64,000 bases of DNA from Candidatus Bathyarchaeia archaeon. GTDB taxonomy: Archaea; Thermoproteota; Bathyarchaeia; Hecatellales; Hecatellaceae. Made by a program: the position numbers and the translations under genes. The stretch is taken from contig JAVZMI010000005.1 of assembly GCA_038883335.1 (NCBI GenBank), positions 38,233-102,232 of the forward strand, read 5' to 3'. Shown here one piece after another: positions 18,266-26,090 of this stretch (position 1 is the stretch's first letter; each line of letters begins with the position of its first letter). The notes beneath the pieces were generated by a model that was not told where the DNA came from, did no database searches, and saw only the letters and a program-made list of their open reading frames with translations.

Positions 18266-18523
18266 ATGGGCTACGAGAAATATGGCTGGAAGAAGATGAG
18301 AAAGGAGGACAAGATCATCACAATAGTGATGTTCCTCTTCTTGCTAATCTTCTCAGCGATCTATGCATCTATGGCGCTGCCACAGATCGCAGGTCTCCCA
18401 TACTACTACCCCTTCAAGTCCCCAGCATGGGAAGATACAGTATTCACCGCCGACTACCTAACGAAGCTATACTGGGACACCTACGTATACATCCCACCGC
18501 CACCAGGCATATACCCAGCATAA
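18266..18523 (+). CDS. Small membrane protein with proline-rich tail
   Basis: This 85-residue protein has a basic N-terminus (YGWKKMRKEDK), one strong membrane segment (IVMFLFLLIFSAIYASMA) and an aromatic extracellular part ending PPPPGIYPA. GGAGTGA at 18254-18260 precedes the ATG at 18266 by five bases; a GTG at 18257 overlaps that site and is unlikely. It follows carbamate kinase closely and resembles the next gene in build (basic start, one membrane helix, PPP tail), suggesting a pair. No family recognised. Confidence 0.78.
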   Translation: MGYEKYGWKKMRKEDKIITIVMFLFLLIFSAIYASMALPQIAGLPYYYPFKSPAWEDTVFTADYLTKLYWDTYVYIPPPPGIYPA

Positions 18524-18560
18524 AAGAGGCTTAAACGCAAGCACATGTGAGGTGAGAAAT

Positions 18561-18824
18561 ATGGGTAGTGAAGAGGAAGCGGCTAAAAGAAGAGCAGAAT
18601 ACATGGAACGTCTCAAGAAGGGTGGCGAGATCGGAAGAGGCAAAGCGACCGAAACAGGAGCCCAGCCGATGAAGACACGGACGAAGGTTATAGTTTCCGT
18701 CGTCAACATAATCTTCGCTATAATTTATCTCTACTACCAGCTCGACAACCTCATGTGGTTGGGCTGGATCCCGTGGATGCCCGGCTTCCCAGGATATGCT
18801 GCCAACGTCCCACCCCCCGCATAG
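18561..18824 (+). CDS. Small membrane protein with proline-rich tail (second)
   Basis: This 87-residue protein has a charged helical N-terminus (EEEAAKRRAEYMERLKKGG), one membrane segment (VIVSVVNIIFAIIYLYY) and a Trp/Pro-rich end (MWLGWIPWMPGFPGYAANVPPPA). GAGGTGAG before the ATG at 18561 rules out the GTG at 18552 that overlaps it. It is the last gene of the symporter series; a T-run at 18871-18876 may end the transcript. Its layout parallels the preceding protein. Function unknown; I infer a membrane complex with the carrier. Confidence 0.76.
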   Translation: MGSEEEAAKRRAEYMERLKKGGEIGRGKATETGAQPMKTRTKVIVSVVNIIFAIIYLYYQLDNLMWLGWIPWMPGFPGYAANVPPPA

Positions 18825-19201
18825 ACCCGGACATGCGAACGCCGATAGGCAAATCCCCCTATTACACCTCTTTTTTATGCTTCAACAAACTCTCTAGATA
18901 ATTATTCCACTCTAGTTTTGTGTGTGGTTTGGGGTTAAAATTTTTAGGCTCGCTGTACTAACTCTGCCGTTCCATGCCTCTTAAAAACTAATATTTCATA
19001 GGCTACACTAAGAAGCTTGAAGGTAAACAGTTCCACACTAAATGGCAAGCCATATGGGCGAAGTTAAAGGGTATTGATAGTTCACAGAAGTCATGGAATT
19101 TTAAGAACGAAGATCCTAAAAATAGTGAAATAAAGATAAATGGGCGGAGAGATCGTGCCCAGGAGGTTACACCCTTCGTAGAGGAAGGTGGGTGATACAG
19201 G
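18825..19201. other. Gene-free stretch after the symporter operon
   Basis: It holds a T-run terminator at 18871-18876. A 68-codon open frame (18992-19195) has no standard start codon and reads FIGYTKKLEGKQFHTKW early on. I cannot assign it; it may be a remnant or chance. Confidence 0.4.
18871..18876 (+). terminator. T-run terminator of symporter/carbamate kinase operon
   Basis: Six T residues follow the last small gene by about 45 bases. Archaeal transcription often ends at such runs. There is no strong hairpin. Confidence 0.4.
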
Positions 19202-19420
19202 TTAAGCCTTTTCCGCCATCTTCATGTATTCCTCGTACTTCGCCATCTGCTTGAAGAGACTTACACGTTCCGCCTGATAGTCCGAGTCCACTAGTGGGTA
19301 TACCATCCAGACAGGGTACATTAACAGATTAGCCACAGGCATCCATGCAGGGTCTATCATCCCTGGTACGACCGTGAAGAGTATGCAAAGGATTGTTGTA
19401 ATGTGTCCAGTCCAGCCCAT
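19202..19420 (-). CDS. Small membrane protein opposite the MFS carrier
   Basis: This 72-residue protein has two hydrophobic segments (ITTILCILFTVVPGMID and VANLLMYPVWMVYPLVD) followed by a charged helix (RVSLFKQMAKYEEYMKMAEKA). AAGGTG precedes the ATG at 19420 by about 5 bases, and CTTATAAGT near 19455-19463 on the minus strand fits a promoter with a short leader. It is divergent from the OFA-type carrier and shares the build (membrane part plus short charged tail) of the 73-residue protein beside the symporter. It may be a carrier subunit. No family recognised. Confidence 0.75.
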   Translation of the reverse strand: MGWTGHITTILCILFTVVPGMIDPAWMPVANLLMYPVWMVYPLVDSDYQAERVSLFKQMAKYEEYMKMAEKA

Positions 19421-19516
19421 AGTTCACACCTTAAATATTTTTGGCAGCCTTCATACTTATAAGCCTTTTCCAGAACTCAAAATAAACAACACCAAGCAGC
19501 CCCCTGTAAGTAAACC

Positions 19517-19525
19517 TTATATAAT
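19517..19525 (+). promoter_or_regulatory. TATA box of MFS carrier gene
   Basis: TTATATAAT predicts a transcript start near 19545, about 30 bases before the ATG at 19578. It therefore excludes the far upstream in-frame ATG at 19374. Confidence 0.55.
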
Positions 19526-19577
19526 ACGCAAAAGCGCACTTTGCTTTCAAACTCTAAAACGAACGGGTTGTCCAATT

Positions 19578-20819
19578 ATGGAAGCCACGCAAAAGCTAAA
19601 ACTCTTCGGGATGGGAGCCGAGAAAGGAAGATGGATCTTCGTCATCCTAGGCCTACTCATAAACATATGCATGGGTACAATCTATGCTTGGAGCGTCTTC
19701 AGGAAACCCCTTGAAAGCCTCTTCGCAGCCAGCGCTACAGAAAGCCTCCTACCGTTCATCCTCTTCCTGGCACTCTTCGGTTTCATGATGCCGTTCTCTG
19801 GAAAGTGGATGGACAAGTATGGACCCAAGAAGGTTGCGATGCTCGGCGGAGTAATGGTTGGGATCGGTTGGCTGCTTGGAAGTCGATCCACAAACATGGC
19901 ACTGTTATCGATCACATACGGGGTAATAGGCGGGGCAGGGGTCGGTCTTGCATACGGTTGCCCTATAGGCGTATCTGGAAGATGGTTCCCAGACAAGAAA
20001 GGGCTAGCCGTGGGAAGTACAGTCCTAGGCTTTGGAATCTCGCCGCTAGTTACAGCACCCCTAGCCAACATGCTGATCTCACTCTACGGGCCACTCCAAA
20101 CTCTCGCCTATTTGGGCGCAGTATTCCTTGTCGCGCTCGTAATACTCAGCCTGCCATTAAAATTCCCACCAGCAAACTGGAAACCGACAGGTTGGGCTCC
20201 TGAAGTCAAAGCTCAAGCTCCAGACATTGCGCTGAAAGAGATGATACACTCGAAGAGCTTCGTCGGACTGTGGGCATGTTACACAATAGGTACCCTAGCA
20301 GGTTTGATGGCGATAGGAATCAGCAGCCCAGTCGGGCAGGAAATCTTCGCCCTACCAGCAGCTACAGCCGCAACTTTAACAGGGACATTCGCCGTTTTCA
20401 ACGGTATAGGAAGGCCTATTTTCGGAAGCCTGACTGACAAAATCACCCCACGCAACGCTGCGGTTCTAAACTTTGCAATAATCGCCGGCGCAGCGACTTC
20501 TCTTGGTCTATTCTCAGACTCAGGCCAGGTGTTCCTATACGTAGGCGCATTCATATGCCTCTGGTTCTGTCTCGGAGGCTGGCTAGCGATAGCTCCAACT
20601 GCTACCGCAACATTCTACGGCCTTAAGTACTATGGGTCAAACTATGGGGTGGTCTTTACAGCCTACGGCATGGGTGCAATAATAGGGAACCTGTTGGCTG
20701 GAAGTCTGCGCGACATGCTGGGAAGCTATGTGGCCGTATTCTTCCCAGTAGCTGGCCTAGCCGCGGTCGGAATCCTAATCGCTCTCGCCCTTATGAAACC
20801 GCCGGCGAAAAAAGCGTAG
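19578..20819 (+). CDS. MFS transporter, oxalate/formate antiporter (OFA) type
   Basis: OFA-family carriers exchange monocarboxylates or dicarboxylates such as oxalate and formate. At 413 residues with 12 predicted membrane helices it is the standard length. It opens with the family's GRWIFVILGLLINICMGTIYAWSVFRKPL and has the signature loop GKWMDKYGPKKVAMLGG and GRWFPDKKGLAVG. Codon choice is more CC/CT-rich and uniform than in flanking genes, like the symporter operon, so both may be strongly expressed. Its own TATA box at 19517 makes it a separate unit. Cargo unknown; export of an organic acid made by the nearby hydrolase/aminotransferase would fit. Confidence 0.88.
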   Translation: MEATQKLKLFGMGAEKGRWIFVILGLLINICMGTIYAWSVFRKPLESLFAASATESLLPFILFLALFGFMMPFSGKWMDKYGPKKVAMLGGVMVGIGWLLGSRSTNMALLSITYGVIGGAGVGLAYGCPIGVSGRWFPDKKGLAVGSTVLGFGISPLVTAPLANMLISLYGPLQTLAYLGAVFLVALVILSLPLKFPPANWKPTGWAPEVKAQAPDIALKEMIHSKSFVGLWACYTIGTLAGLMAIGISSPVGQEIFALPAATAATLTGTFAVFNGIGRPIFGSLTDKITPRNAAVLNFAIIAGAATSLGLFSDSGQVFLYVGAFICLWFCLGGWLAIAPTATATFYGLKYYGSNYGVVFTAYGMGAIIGNLLAGSLRDMLGSYVAVFFPVAGLAAVGILIALALMKPPAKKA

Positions 20820-20926
20820 GTCTCATCCATCAAACCAAAGGCCATGTTATTGTTTCAAGATCGAAGTGTGCTGTTACTACAAAGTGGCGGCAAGACTGTT
20901 GGGTCTGGTGATCGGATAGAGACCTA

Positions 20927-20933
20927 TTTTTTT
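20927..20933 (+). terminator. T-run terminator after MFS gene
   Basis: Seven consecutive T residues lie about 110 bases after the MFS stop codon in a plus-strand transcript. Confidence 0.35.
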
Positions 20934-21030
20934 AAGAATCGCCATTAAGACCCTGCTGCCTAAATGGTTTCCATTAAGGTAAAAATTTTCCGAAGCCTTG
21001 ACAGTTGGAACCTTCAACTACTTGCTTCAC

Positions 21031-21039
21031 TTTATATAA
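21031..21039 (+). promoter_or_regulatory. TATA box of pilin genes
   Basis: TTTATATAA is a near-perfect archaeal box. The start would be near 21060, leaving a leader of about 100 bases before the pilin ATG at 21163. Confidence 0.6.
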
Positions 21040-21162
21040 GTCAAATGTTACCGTCACAATGACAGCCAAGTTACGAGGTGTTTTAATCGAACGAATGGCC
21101 TGAAGATTAAGGTATACTGCCTAGTAGTTAAGTCGCAGTTGCGGCTAGCAAGGTTATCCGAC

Positions 21163-21615
21163 ATGGATAACAGAGCTGTATCCACCATCGTCGCAAACCT
21201 CCTAGCGATGGCTATTATTGTCTCTGTAGGTTCGAGCCTCTATACCTGGGTTGTGACAAGTTATGGAGCATATCAGAATATGGCGGCTGATCTTATCTCA
21301 AACCGAAGCGATGCGGCGAGAGAGCGCTTCATCATCGAGAAGGTATGGTTCATGGACACCGACGCCGACGCATTCTATGAAGAGGTGAAACTTTACATAC
21401 GAAACATAGGTGGAGTTCAGATAACCGTCACAGACGTATCCATTAATGGGTTGGAAATAAGCATCGCCCCCCAGCTCCCCTTAACATTGGACTCAGGGCA
21501 GGTGAAAGAATTAGAGATAGCGTTGACGGAAGAAATTTCGAAGTGGGCTGTCGAACGGATTGATGTCACATCTGATCGCGGGTCCTCCATCGGAGGCTAC
21601 TGGCAAGCATGTTAA
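21163..21615 (+). CDS. Archaeal type IV pilin-like protein
   Basis: Archaeal pilins have a short charged leader cut by a prepilin peptidase just before a hydrophobic helix. Here MDNRAVSTIVANLLAMAIIVSVG matches that: charged leader, then AVSTIV as in haloarchaeal/DUF1628-type pilins, with probable cleavage at or near the R|A step. The rest (to residue 150) is a beta-rich domain with the typical LYIRNIGGVQITVTDVSING repeat seen in pilins and archaellins. An in-frame ATG at 21139 exists, but 21163 gives the proper leader. Its stop overlaps the next pilin-like gene by 7 bases. Confidence 0.85.
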   Translation: MDNRAVSTIVANLLAMAIIVSVGSSLYTWVVTSYGAYQNMAADLISNRSDAARERFIIEKVWFMDTDADAFYEEVKLYIRNIGGVQITVTDVSINGLEISIAPQLPLTLDSGQVKELEIALTEEISKWAVERIDVTSDRGSSIGGYWQAC

Positions 21616-22592
21616 AAATTGAGGCGTTGATGCTTAAACCCCTCCAGTGCAGGCGAGGTTTAGGCACAATTGCAGGCTCGATCTTTTTCATAATGATACT
21701 GATAGTCGGGATGAACTTTTTTCTCTGGCAAATGTCCCAATATGACAGTTACCAGAGAGTATTGGCGGAGGTCAATGCATCCGACCAAGAGAGGCTTAGT
21801 GAAGATCTAGACTTCCAGTATCCGGGCGTTAAACGTATAGGTGGGGCAGATTCTTACCTGTTCAAAATAATCGTTAACAATAACTGTCCGTTAGACGTCG
21901 AAATAGTCAGAATCTATGTGCATGACAAGAATCAGTCGACATTGGTGATCTTTGACGCGAAGTCTCCGAGTTCCACCTACGGGTTTGAAGATGGCTACAT
22001 AGAGTCAGCTAAGTTTGCGCATGAGATCCAAATCTACTCTCCAATCCAGCTAGACGACACGCACAGTTATGAATTTAGGTTGGTAACGGAGCGGGGGCGT
22101 GTCTTTACAACAATCTACCCAATGCCCTTAACAACTGCGTTAGTATATGTCCAACAGTCTCAGGTCGTTTACTCTCACCATTCGATGAAAGTGAAACGCG
22201 AAGGATCCTACGATTGGAGGCCACCTTATGTTTCGACTGGAGATGTAAAGTCGGGTAATTTATACATACGCGCCGTTTTCGGCAATCTGGGGACTTCGCC
22301 TCTGGTGTTAAGCACAGATTCTGTCTTACTCTCACAGATAAGTGACGCAACCGCAAACGAAAAAGTTTTCTACATAGGTGGGCATCTTATAGACCCCGCA
22401 GCCAAAGGGTGGCCTGGCAGCTTAACGATAGAACCTGGCGCCACCCAGTACCTATACTTCCACATAGACTCTTGGAATGTGGAGGCTGGTAAGACACTGG
22501 TCTTCACAGGCTCGGCCGGATTAGTGGGAAGCATGGATGGTGAATTCTGGTCTGGAGCAATCTTGATGGATGCCTTGGAAGTCACTGGGTAA
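21609..22592 (+). CDS. Second pilin-like surface protein
   Basis: This 327-residue protein has one N-terminal hydrophobic helix (GLGTIAGSIFFIMILIVGMNFFLWQ) after a basic leader (LKPLQCRRG), the tripartite shape of a type IV pilin precursor, then a long beta-rich exterior. It is larger than a usual major pilin and may be a minor or tip pilin. The coding start overlaps the first pilin, so the two are co-translated. The internal sequence NNNCPLDVEIVRIYVHD parallels the pilin's conserved strand pair. N-X-S/T sites are present, so AglB glycosylation is possible. Confidence 0.72.
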   Translation: MLKIEALMLKPLQCRRGLGTIAGSIFFIMILIVGMNFFLWQMSQYDSYQRVLAEVNASDQERLSEDLDFQYPGVKRIGGADSYLFKIIVNNNCPLDVEIVRIYVHDKNQSTLVIFDAKSPSSTYGFEDGYIESAKFAHEIQIYSPIQLDDTHSYEFRLVTERGRVFTTIYPMPLTTALVYVQQSQVVYSHHSMKVKREGSYDWRPPYVSTGDVKSGNLYIRAVFGNLGTSPLVLSTDSVLLSQISDATANEKVFYIGGHLIDPAAKGWPGSLTIEPGATQYLYFHIDSWNVEAGKTLVFTGSAGLVGSMDGEFWSGAILMDALEVTG

Positions 22593-22633
22593 CCTTTTTG
22601 TGTGGTCTCAATTTTTAGGTGGTGGCCTGGAGC

Positions 22634-23302
22634 TTAACCTCTGCTTATGTGAACTGTTAGAGTTGAAAGTAAGTCGTTAAGGTCTTCGGTCTCCACAACT
22701 ATATCCGCAGCCTTCCTGATCTCCTCGTCTTTAGGGTTTAAAGCAATCCTAAGCCCAGCAATTTTGAACATGTCAAGGTCATATTTACTGTCTCCAACAA
22801 CGACAAACTGGGAGAGAGGGACGTCCATCTCTCTCGAGATCTCACTCAGTATCTCACTCTTTCTACCTAAGGCAACACGGGTTACCTGATCCCCAGTTAA
22901 CCGTCCTTCGCCGTCGAGTTTTAAACTGTTAGCAAACACTCGATCAGCGCCGATCTCCTTTGCAATCTTTTCGGCAAGAATATCCAAACCGTAGGTGACA
23001 AGGATGACAGTGTAACCTTCCTTCTTAAGCTTATTCACGGCTTCTTTAGCGTTTCTTATAAGGGTATAGTATTGAAGTGCTCTCTGAACTTCGCCAATGC
23101 ATGGTAGTTCTCCACGTATCTTCCACAGCTCTATCTCTCTCCTCATCAACTGTGGGAAGTTAATTTTGCCATCGCAGTACTCCTCAATGTTCCTTTGCGT
23201 ATCCTCCCATGGGATCTTGAAATGTCGATGGATGATTTCCCAGCATGTCTCCTTAATTAAGGTACCGTCAACGTCGAAGGCTACCACCTTATACTTCTTC
23301 AT
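22634..23302 (-). CDS. HAD-superfamily phosphatase, SerB-like
   Basis: This 222-residue HAD hydrolase has the nucleophile motif FDVDGTLIKE (first Asp is catalytic), the helical cap after it, a Thr in ILVTYG (motif II), Lys in LGRKSEIL (motif III) and VVGDSKYDLDM (motif IV). This is the pattern of phosphoserine phosphatase SerB. The 5-residue SerB cap signature is only partly kept, so phosphoserine is a guess. It converges with the pilin genes and is divergent from the V4R gene. Confidence 0.85.
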   Translation of the reverse strand: MKKYKVVAFDVDGTLIKETCWEIIHRHFKIPWEDTQRNIEEYCDGKINFPQLMRREIELWKIRGELPCIGEVQRALQYYTLIRNAKEAVNKLKKEGYTVILVTYGLDILAEKIAKEIGADRVFANSLKLDGEGRLTGDQVTRVALGRKSEILSEISREMDVPLSQFVVVGDSKYDLDMFKIAGLRIALNPKDEEIRKAADIVVETEDLNDLLSTLTVHISRG

Positions 23303-23342
23303 GGCAATTCTTAAGTATACACGAACTTATTAAATAAGTGAA

Positions 23343-24767
23343 TTGCGAAAAATCAAAACTGGACATGAGATCTTTGACTCGATTGCAAACCTCCCTGAGG
23401 GCTCATTCGTCCTAGTTTTAGATGAAGGACATTTCGACTCAATCCTGTTTTTAAATTCAATACTCTCAAATCTGGCCCAAACTGAGCCGGTGGTGGTAAT
23501 AGCATACTATGATGTCCCAGCCAGTTTTAAGCAGGTTAGGTTAGAGGCCAAAACCCTAAATGATCTATCAATCTTCATAAATCAGCTTAGAGAGAAGCTA
23601 GGGCGAGGGGTAATTATACATCATTACCTGCCGCAACTCCTCGTCAAAGAAGGCGAAGCCCCAGTTCTAAAGATGATAGAGCACTGGGTGACAGCATCTC
23701 ACGGGAAACCTTTCTTAGAGTTCTTCACCCTTCCACGCAATACCTACCACACCTTCGAGAGGATGCTTCAGGCTCTACTCTCTGGCTTCATCAACTTGAC
23801 TGTATCTAAGGTAGGTGATAATTACATTCGTAAATTCTCAGTCTTGAGAGTATGCGACGTAAAGTATCACGGGGTAGAGTTTCCCTACATTTTCCGGGAT
23901 GGTAGGTTGTTAATTAAACTCCACGACGAGTTTACCGATAGGCTTACGGCAACAAAGGAGGAGAAACTTGAATGGAGGCGAACTTACCTCAAGGAGCACA
24001 AAGACCACCTACGTATCATCGTCAGCAAAACTGGGCTCGGCAAAATGCCCCCACAAGACTGTCTACTTCTAACCCAACTCTCAAATATGACTCTAAACGA
24101 TATAGAGGTGATATTCCCAGATAAATTTGAGGAGATTATAGATAAAATAGCTGAGTGGTCGGTTAACGGGTTCATTGAGACGGAAGAATTGAAAAAATCG
24201 AGAAATAAACCTATAAAAAATTTAGGTTTTGGCTCACGAGCAGCTCTAGCTCTACCTAACTGGCTTGCAACCAAGTTTCTGGGCAAACACCCACGCAAAG
24301 TCCCCTTAGAGTCTTTGCTAGGTTCAAGAAAAACTATAGAGGCTATACTTCAAACCTACCTGCCAGATATTAAGGAGCCTGTTGACTGTCTCGTTGCTGC
24401 CGAAAAGTTCTTTCATGAGATTGCTGGTAGGATAACTGCGGCTGAACGCGTAAGAGCAGTCGGGGAAGATCCTAGGGCTAAATTCGACATAGGCTACCTC
24501 CCTAAAATCGCTTCGTTAACTCTATGGATGGGTTTCGGTCTAGGCTGCAAAGTTGAGAAGCAACGTGAAGGAGTGTATGAGGTAAAGGTTAAGGATTGTT
24601 TTGCCTGCGAAGGGGCCTCTGCCACCGAGAAGCCTGTTTGTTATATAATATCTGGCACTCTAGCTGGGGCTCTCTCTCAAGCTTTCAAAGAGAGGGTTGA
24701 GTGTGAAGAGGTTAAATGTAAAGCTTTAGGAGACCAGGAGTGCTCGTTTATTGTCCGCCTGCTTTAA
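23343..24767 (+). CDS. V4R-domain protein with degenerate P-loop-like N-terminus
   Basis: The last 150 residues form a V4R domain, a small-molecule-binding fold first named from 4-vinyl reductases. Its late signature here is CEGASATEKPVCYIISGTLAG and then CKALGDQECSFIV. The first 200 residues look like a RecA/KaiC-type alpha/beta domain (GHEIFDSIANLPEGSFVLVLDEG) without Walker A lysine. The middle (about 200-320) resembles a helical winged-helix linker (LLTQLSNMTLNDIEVIFPDK). The start is TTG at 23343. Its 3' end overlaps the minus-strand helical protein by 42 bases. I infer a sensor/regulator for the pilus locus, since KaiC-like ATPases and V4R proteins flank it. Confidence 0.75.
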   Translation: MRKIKTGHEIFDSIANLPEGSFVLVLDEGHFDSILFLNSILSNLAQTEPVVVIAYYDVPASFKQVRLEAKTLNDLSIFINQLREKLGRGVIIHHYLPQLLVKEGEAPVLKMIEHWVTASHGKPFLEFFTLPRNTYHTFERMLQALLSGFINLTVSKVGDNYIRKFSVLRVCDVKYHGVEFPYIFRDGRLLIKLHDEFTDRLTATKEEKLEWRRTYLKEHKDHLRIIVSKTGLGKMPPQDCLLLTQLSNMTLNDIEVIFPDKFEEIIDKIAEWSVNGFIETEELKKSRNKPIKNLGFGSRAALALPNWLATKFLGKHPRKVPLESLLGSRKTIEAILQTYLPDIKEPVDCLVAAEKFFHEIAGRITAAERVRAVGEDPRAKFDIGYLPKIASLTLWMGFGLGCKVEKQREGVYEVKVKDCFACEGASATEKPVCYIISGTLAGALSQAFKERVECEEVKCKALGDQECSFIVRLL

Positions 24768-26090
24768 AGCCTTGATCCCTCTAGCCTTAGCCCCCAACTC
24801 TTCAGCCAGCTCGTAAGCCTTCAAATACTCAGGGATTGACGCTTTCAGTTTAGCAAGCGGCTCCAAGGATCTGATTATCATTCTAAGATCCAGACCATTT
24901 CCATTCAGAAATGTCTTCCTCAGCAGGAATAGTCTAAGGACTCTTGCACAAAAGATAAGGGCGTCTATATCCATAAGCCGTGTGTATTTCTTGGCTTCGA
25001 CTAGGCACTCCACTCCTTTCAGGTAGAGGATGTTTCCCAGGGCGAAGGCGTCGTTAAAGACGCCCTTACTCTCCAGCTTTGTGTGTAGAACATCTTTATC
25101 TCCGAAAAGCTCTTCGGCTGAAATTTTTCCTAAGTCAATGCCAAGTATCATCGTCGAGTTAATTATATGGTTCTTAACGTCCTCATCGAAGTCGGTAACA
25201 TCATCATAGAAGAGTAGAGATTTAAAGATCAAATCTAGGCTCCGATTGACAAGCAAGGCGGCTTCTTCTTCGTTTGCATCCAACTCTTCGACAGATTTTT
25301 CTAGGAAACAGAAGTCTATATCGACCCATATCTTCCCAAAACATTTGGATGAGACCTTATGCAGGAAGTCATTTAAGCTCATAGTGTCAACCGAATACCT
25401 GTCTCTCCTCTGGCAGAACGAAGCTATCTGACCATCAATATACTCGTAGAGGTCATCTAAGAAAAGATTAAACATTTTAGATTTGGAACACGCAGAGGCG
25501 ATTAGCCCATGAGCCCATGAGGCAATAAGATGTGCCGTGTTCTCAGCTCTACTTACCCATCCAAGATCTTCTTCTGCCTCGGAGGGAAGTATGCCAGTAG
25601 CGAGGGCTCTCTGATATCTCACCTGCGACTCCACTGCTTCATTGAAACTTTGAAAGCTGTCATTTATGTTGTCTAAGAGCTTTATGCTCGCAACCATGGC
25701 GGTCTTTGCGAAAATGGAGGCATAGATATGCTCCTCGGTGGCTACGCTGCCAAGTATCGGGTAAGAGCTTAGCGCAGCTAGAAAAGCCGCGTAAGTGTAG
25801 TATTTAACTTTGAAGATTCTCATCGAATTCAAAGTGTCGGCGCTAATATAGGGATGCCTCTTTGTCTCCTCTAATTTTGTCTCGAAACCCTTAATGACCC
25901 TATCAATGGCATTCATTACACGCCTAAAATTTAGGGATGGGAATCTGCAAGCGTAAACCGTCACAGCCGTCCACAGCGCTGATGAGAACATGTTCTTCCA
26001 CATGCTAGGCATCAGAAATCTTACACCATTATAACATAAAATCCTGTTCACGGTTATATCATCATGAATACTATAAAAGTGACCGAGCAC
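24726..26090 (-). CDS. Unknown helical protein in pilus operon
   Basis: I do not recognise this 454-residue protein. It is almost all helical, not clearly membrane-spanning, and carries two acid-rich helices: KLLDNINDSFQSF (about residue 140) and LLFYDDVTDFDEDVKNH (about 295). These loosely recall the DDxxD metal sites of isoprenoid-synthase folds. It is the last gene of the minus-strand secretion operon; its frame starts 37 bases inside the upstream T2SSF gene with a GTG at 26090. Alternative starts are GTG 26051, just after the upstream stop, and ATG 26012. An enzyme of isoprenoid type or a pilus regulator are both possible; neither is shown. Confidence 0.7.
   Translation of the reverse strand: MLGHFYSIHDDITVNRILCYNGVRFLMPSMWKNMFSSALWTAVTVYACRFPSLNFRRVMNAIDRVIKGFETKLEETKRHPYISADTLNSMRIFKVKYYTYAAFLAALSSYPILGSVATEEHIYASIFAKTAMVASIKLLDNINDSFQSFNEAVESQVRYQRALATGILPSEAEEDLGWVSRAENTAHLIASWAHGLIASACSKSKMFNLFLDDLYEYIDGQIASFCQRRDRYSVDTMSLNDFLHKVSSKCFGKIWVDIDFCFLEKSVEELDANEEEAALLVNRSLDLIFKSLLFYDDVTDFDEDVKNHIINSTMILGIDLGKISAEELFGDKDVLHTKLESKGVFNDAFALGNILYLKGVECLVEAKKYTRLMDIDALIFCARVLRLFLLRKTFLNGNGLDLRMIIRSLEPLAKLKASIPEYLKAYELAEELGAKARGIKALKQADNKRALLVS

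Larger units (their letters stand above)
20820..21162. other. Intergenic region before pilin genes
   Basis: It holds a seven-T run at 20927-20933 (probable terminator of the MFS gene) and the pilin promoter at 21031-21039. The long leader from about 21060 to 21163 contains no gene that I can support. Confidence 0.45.
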
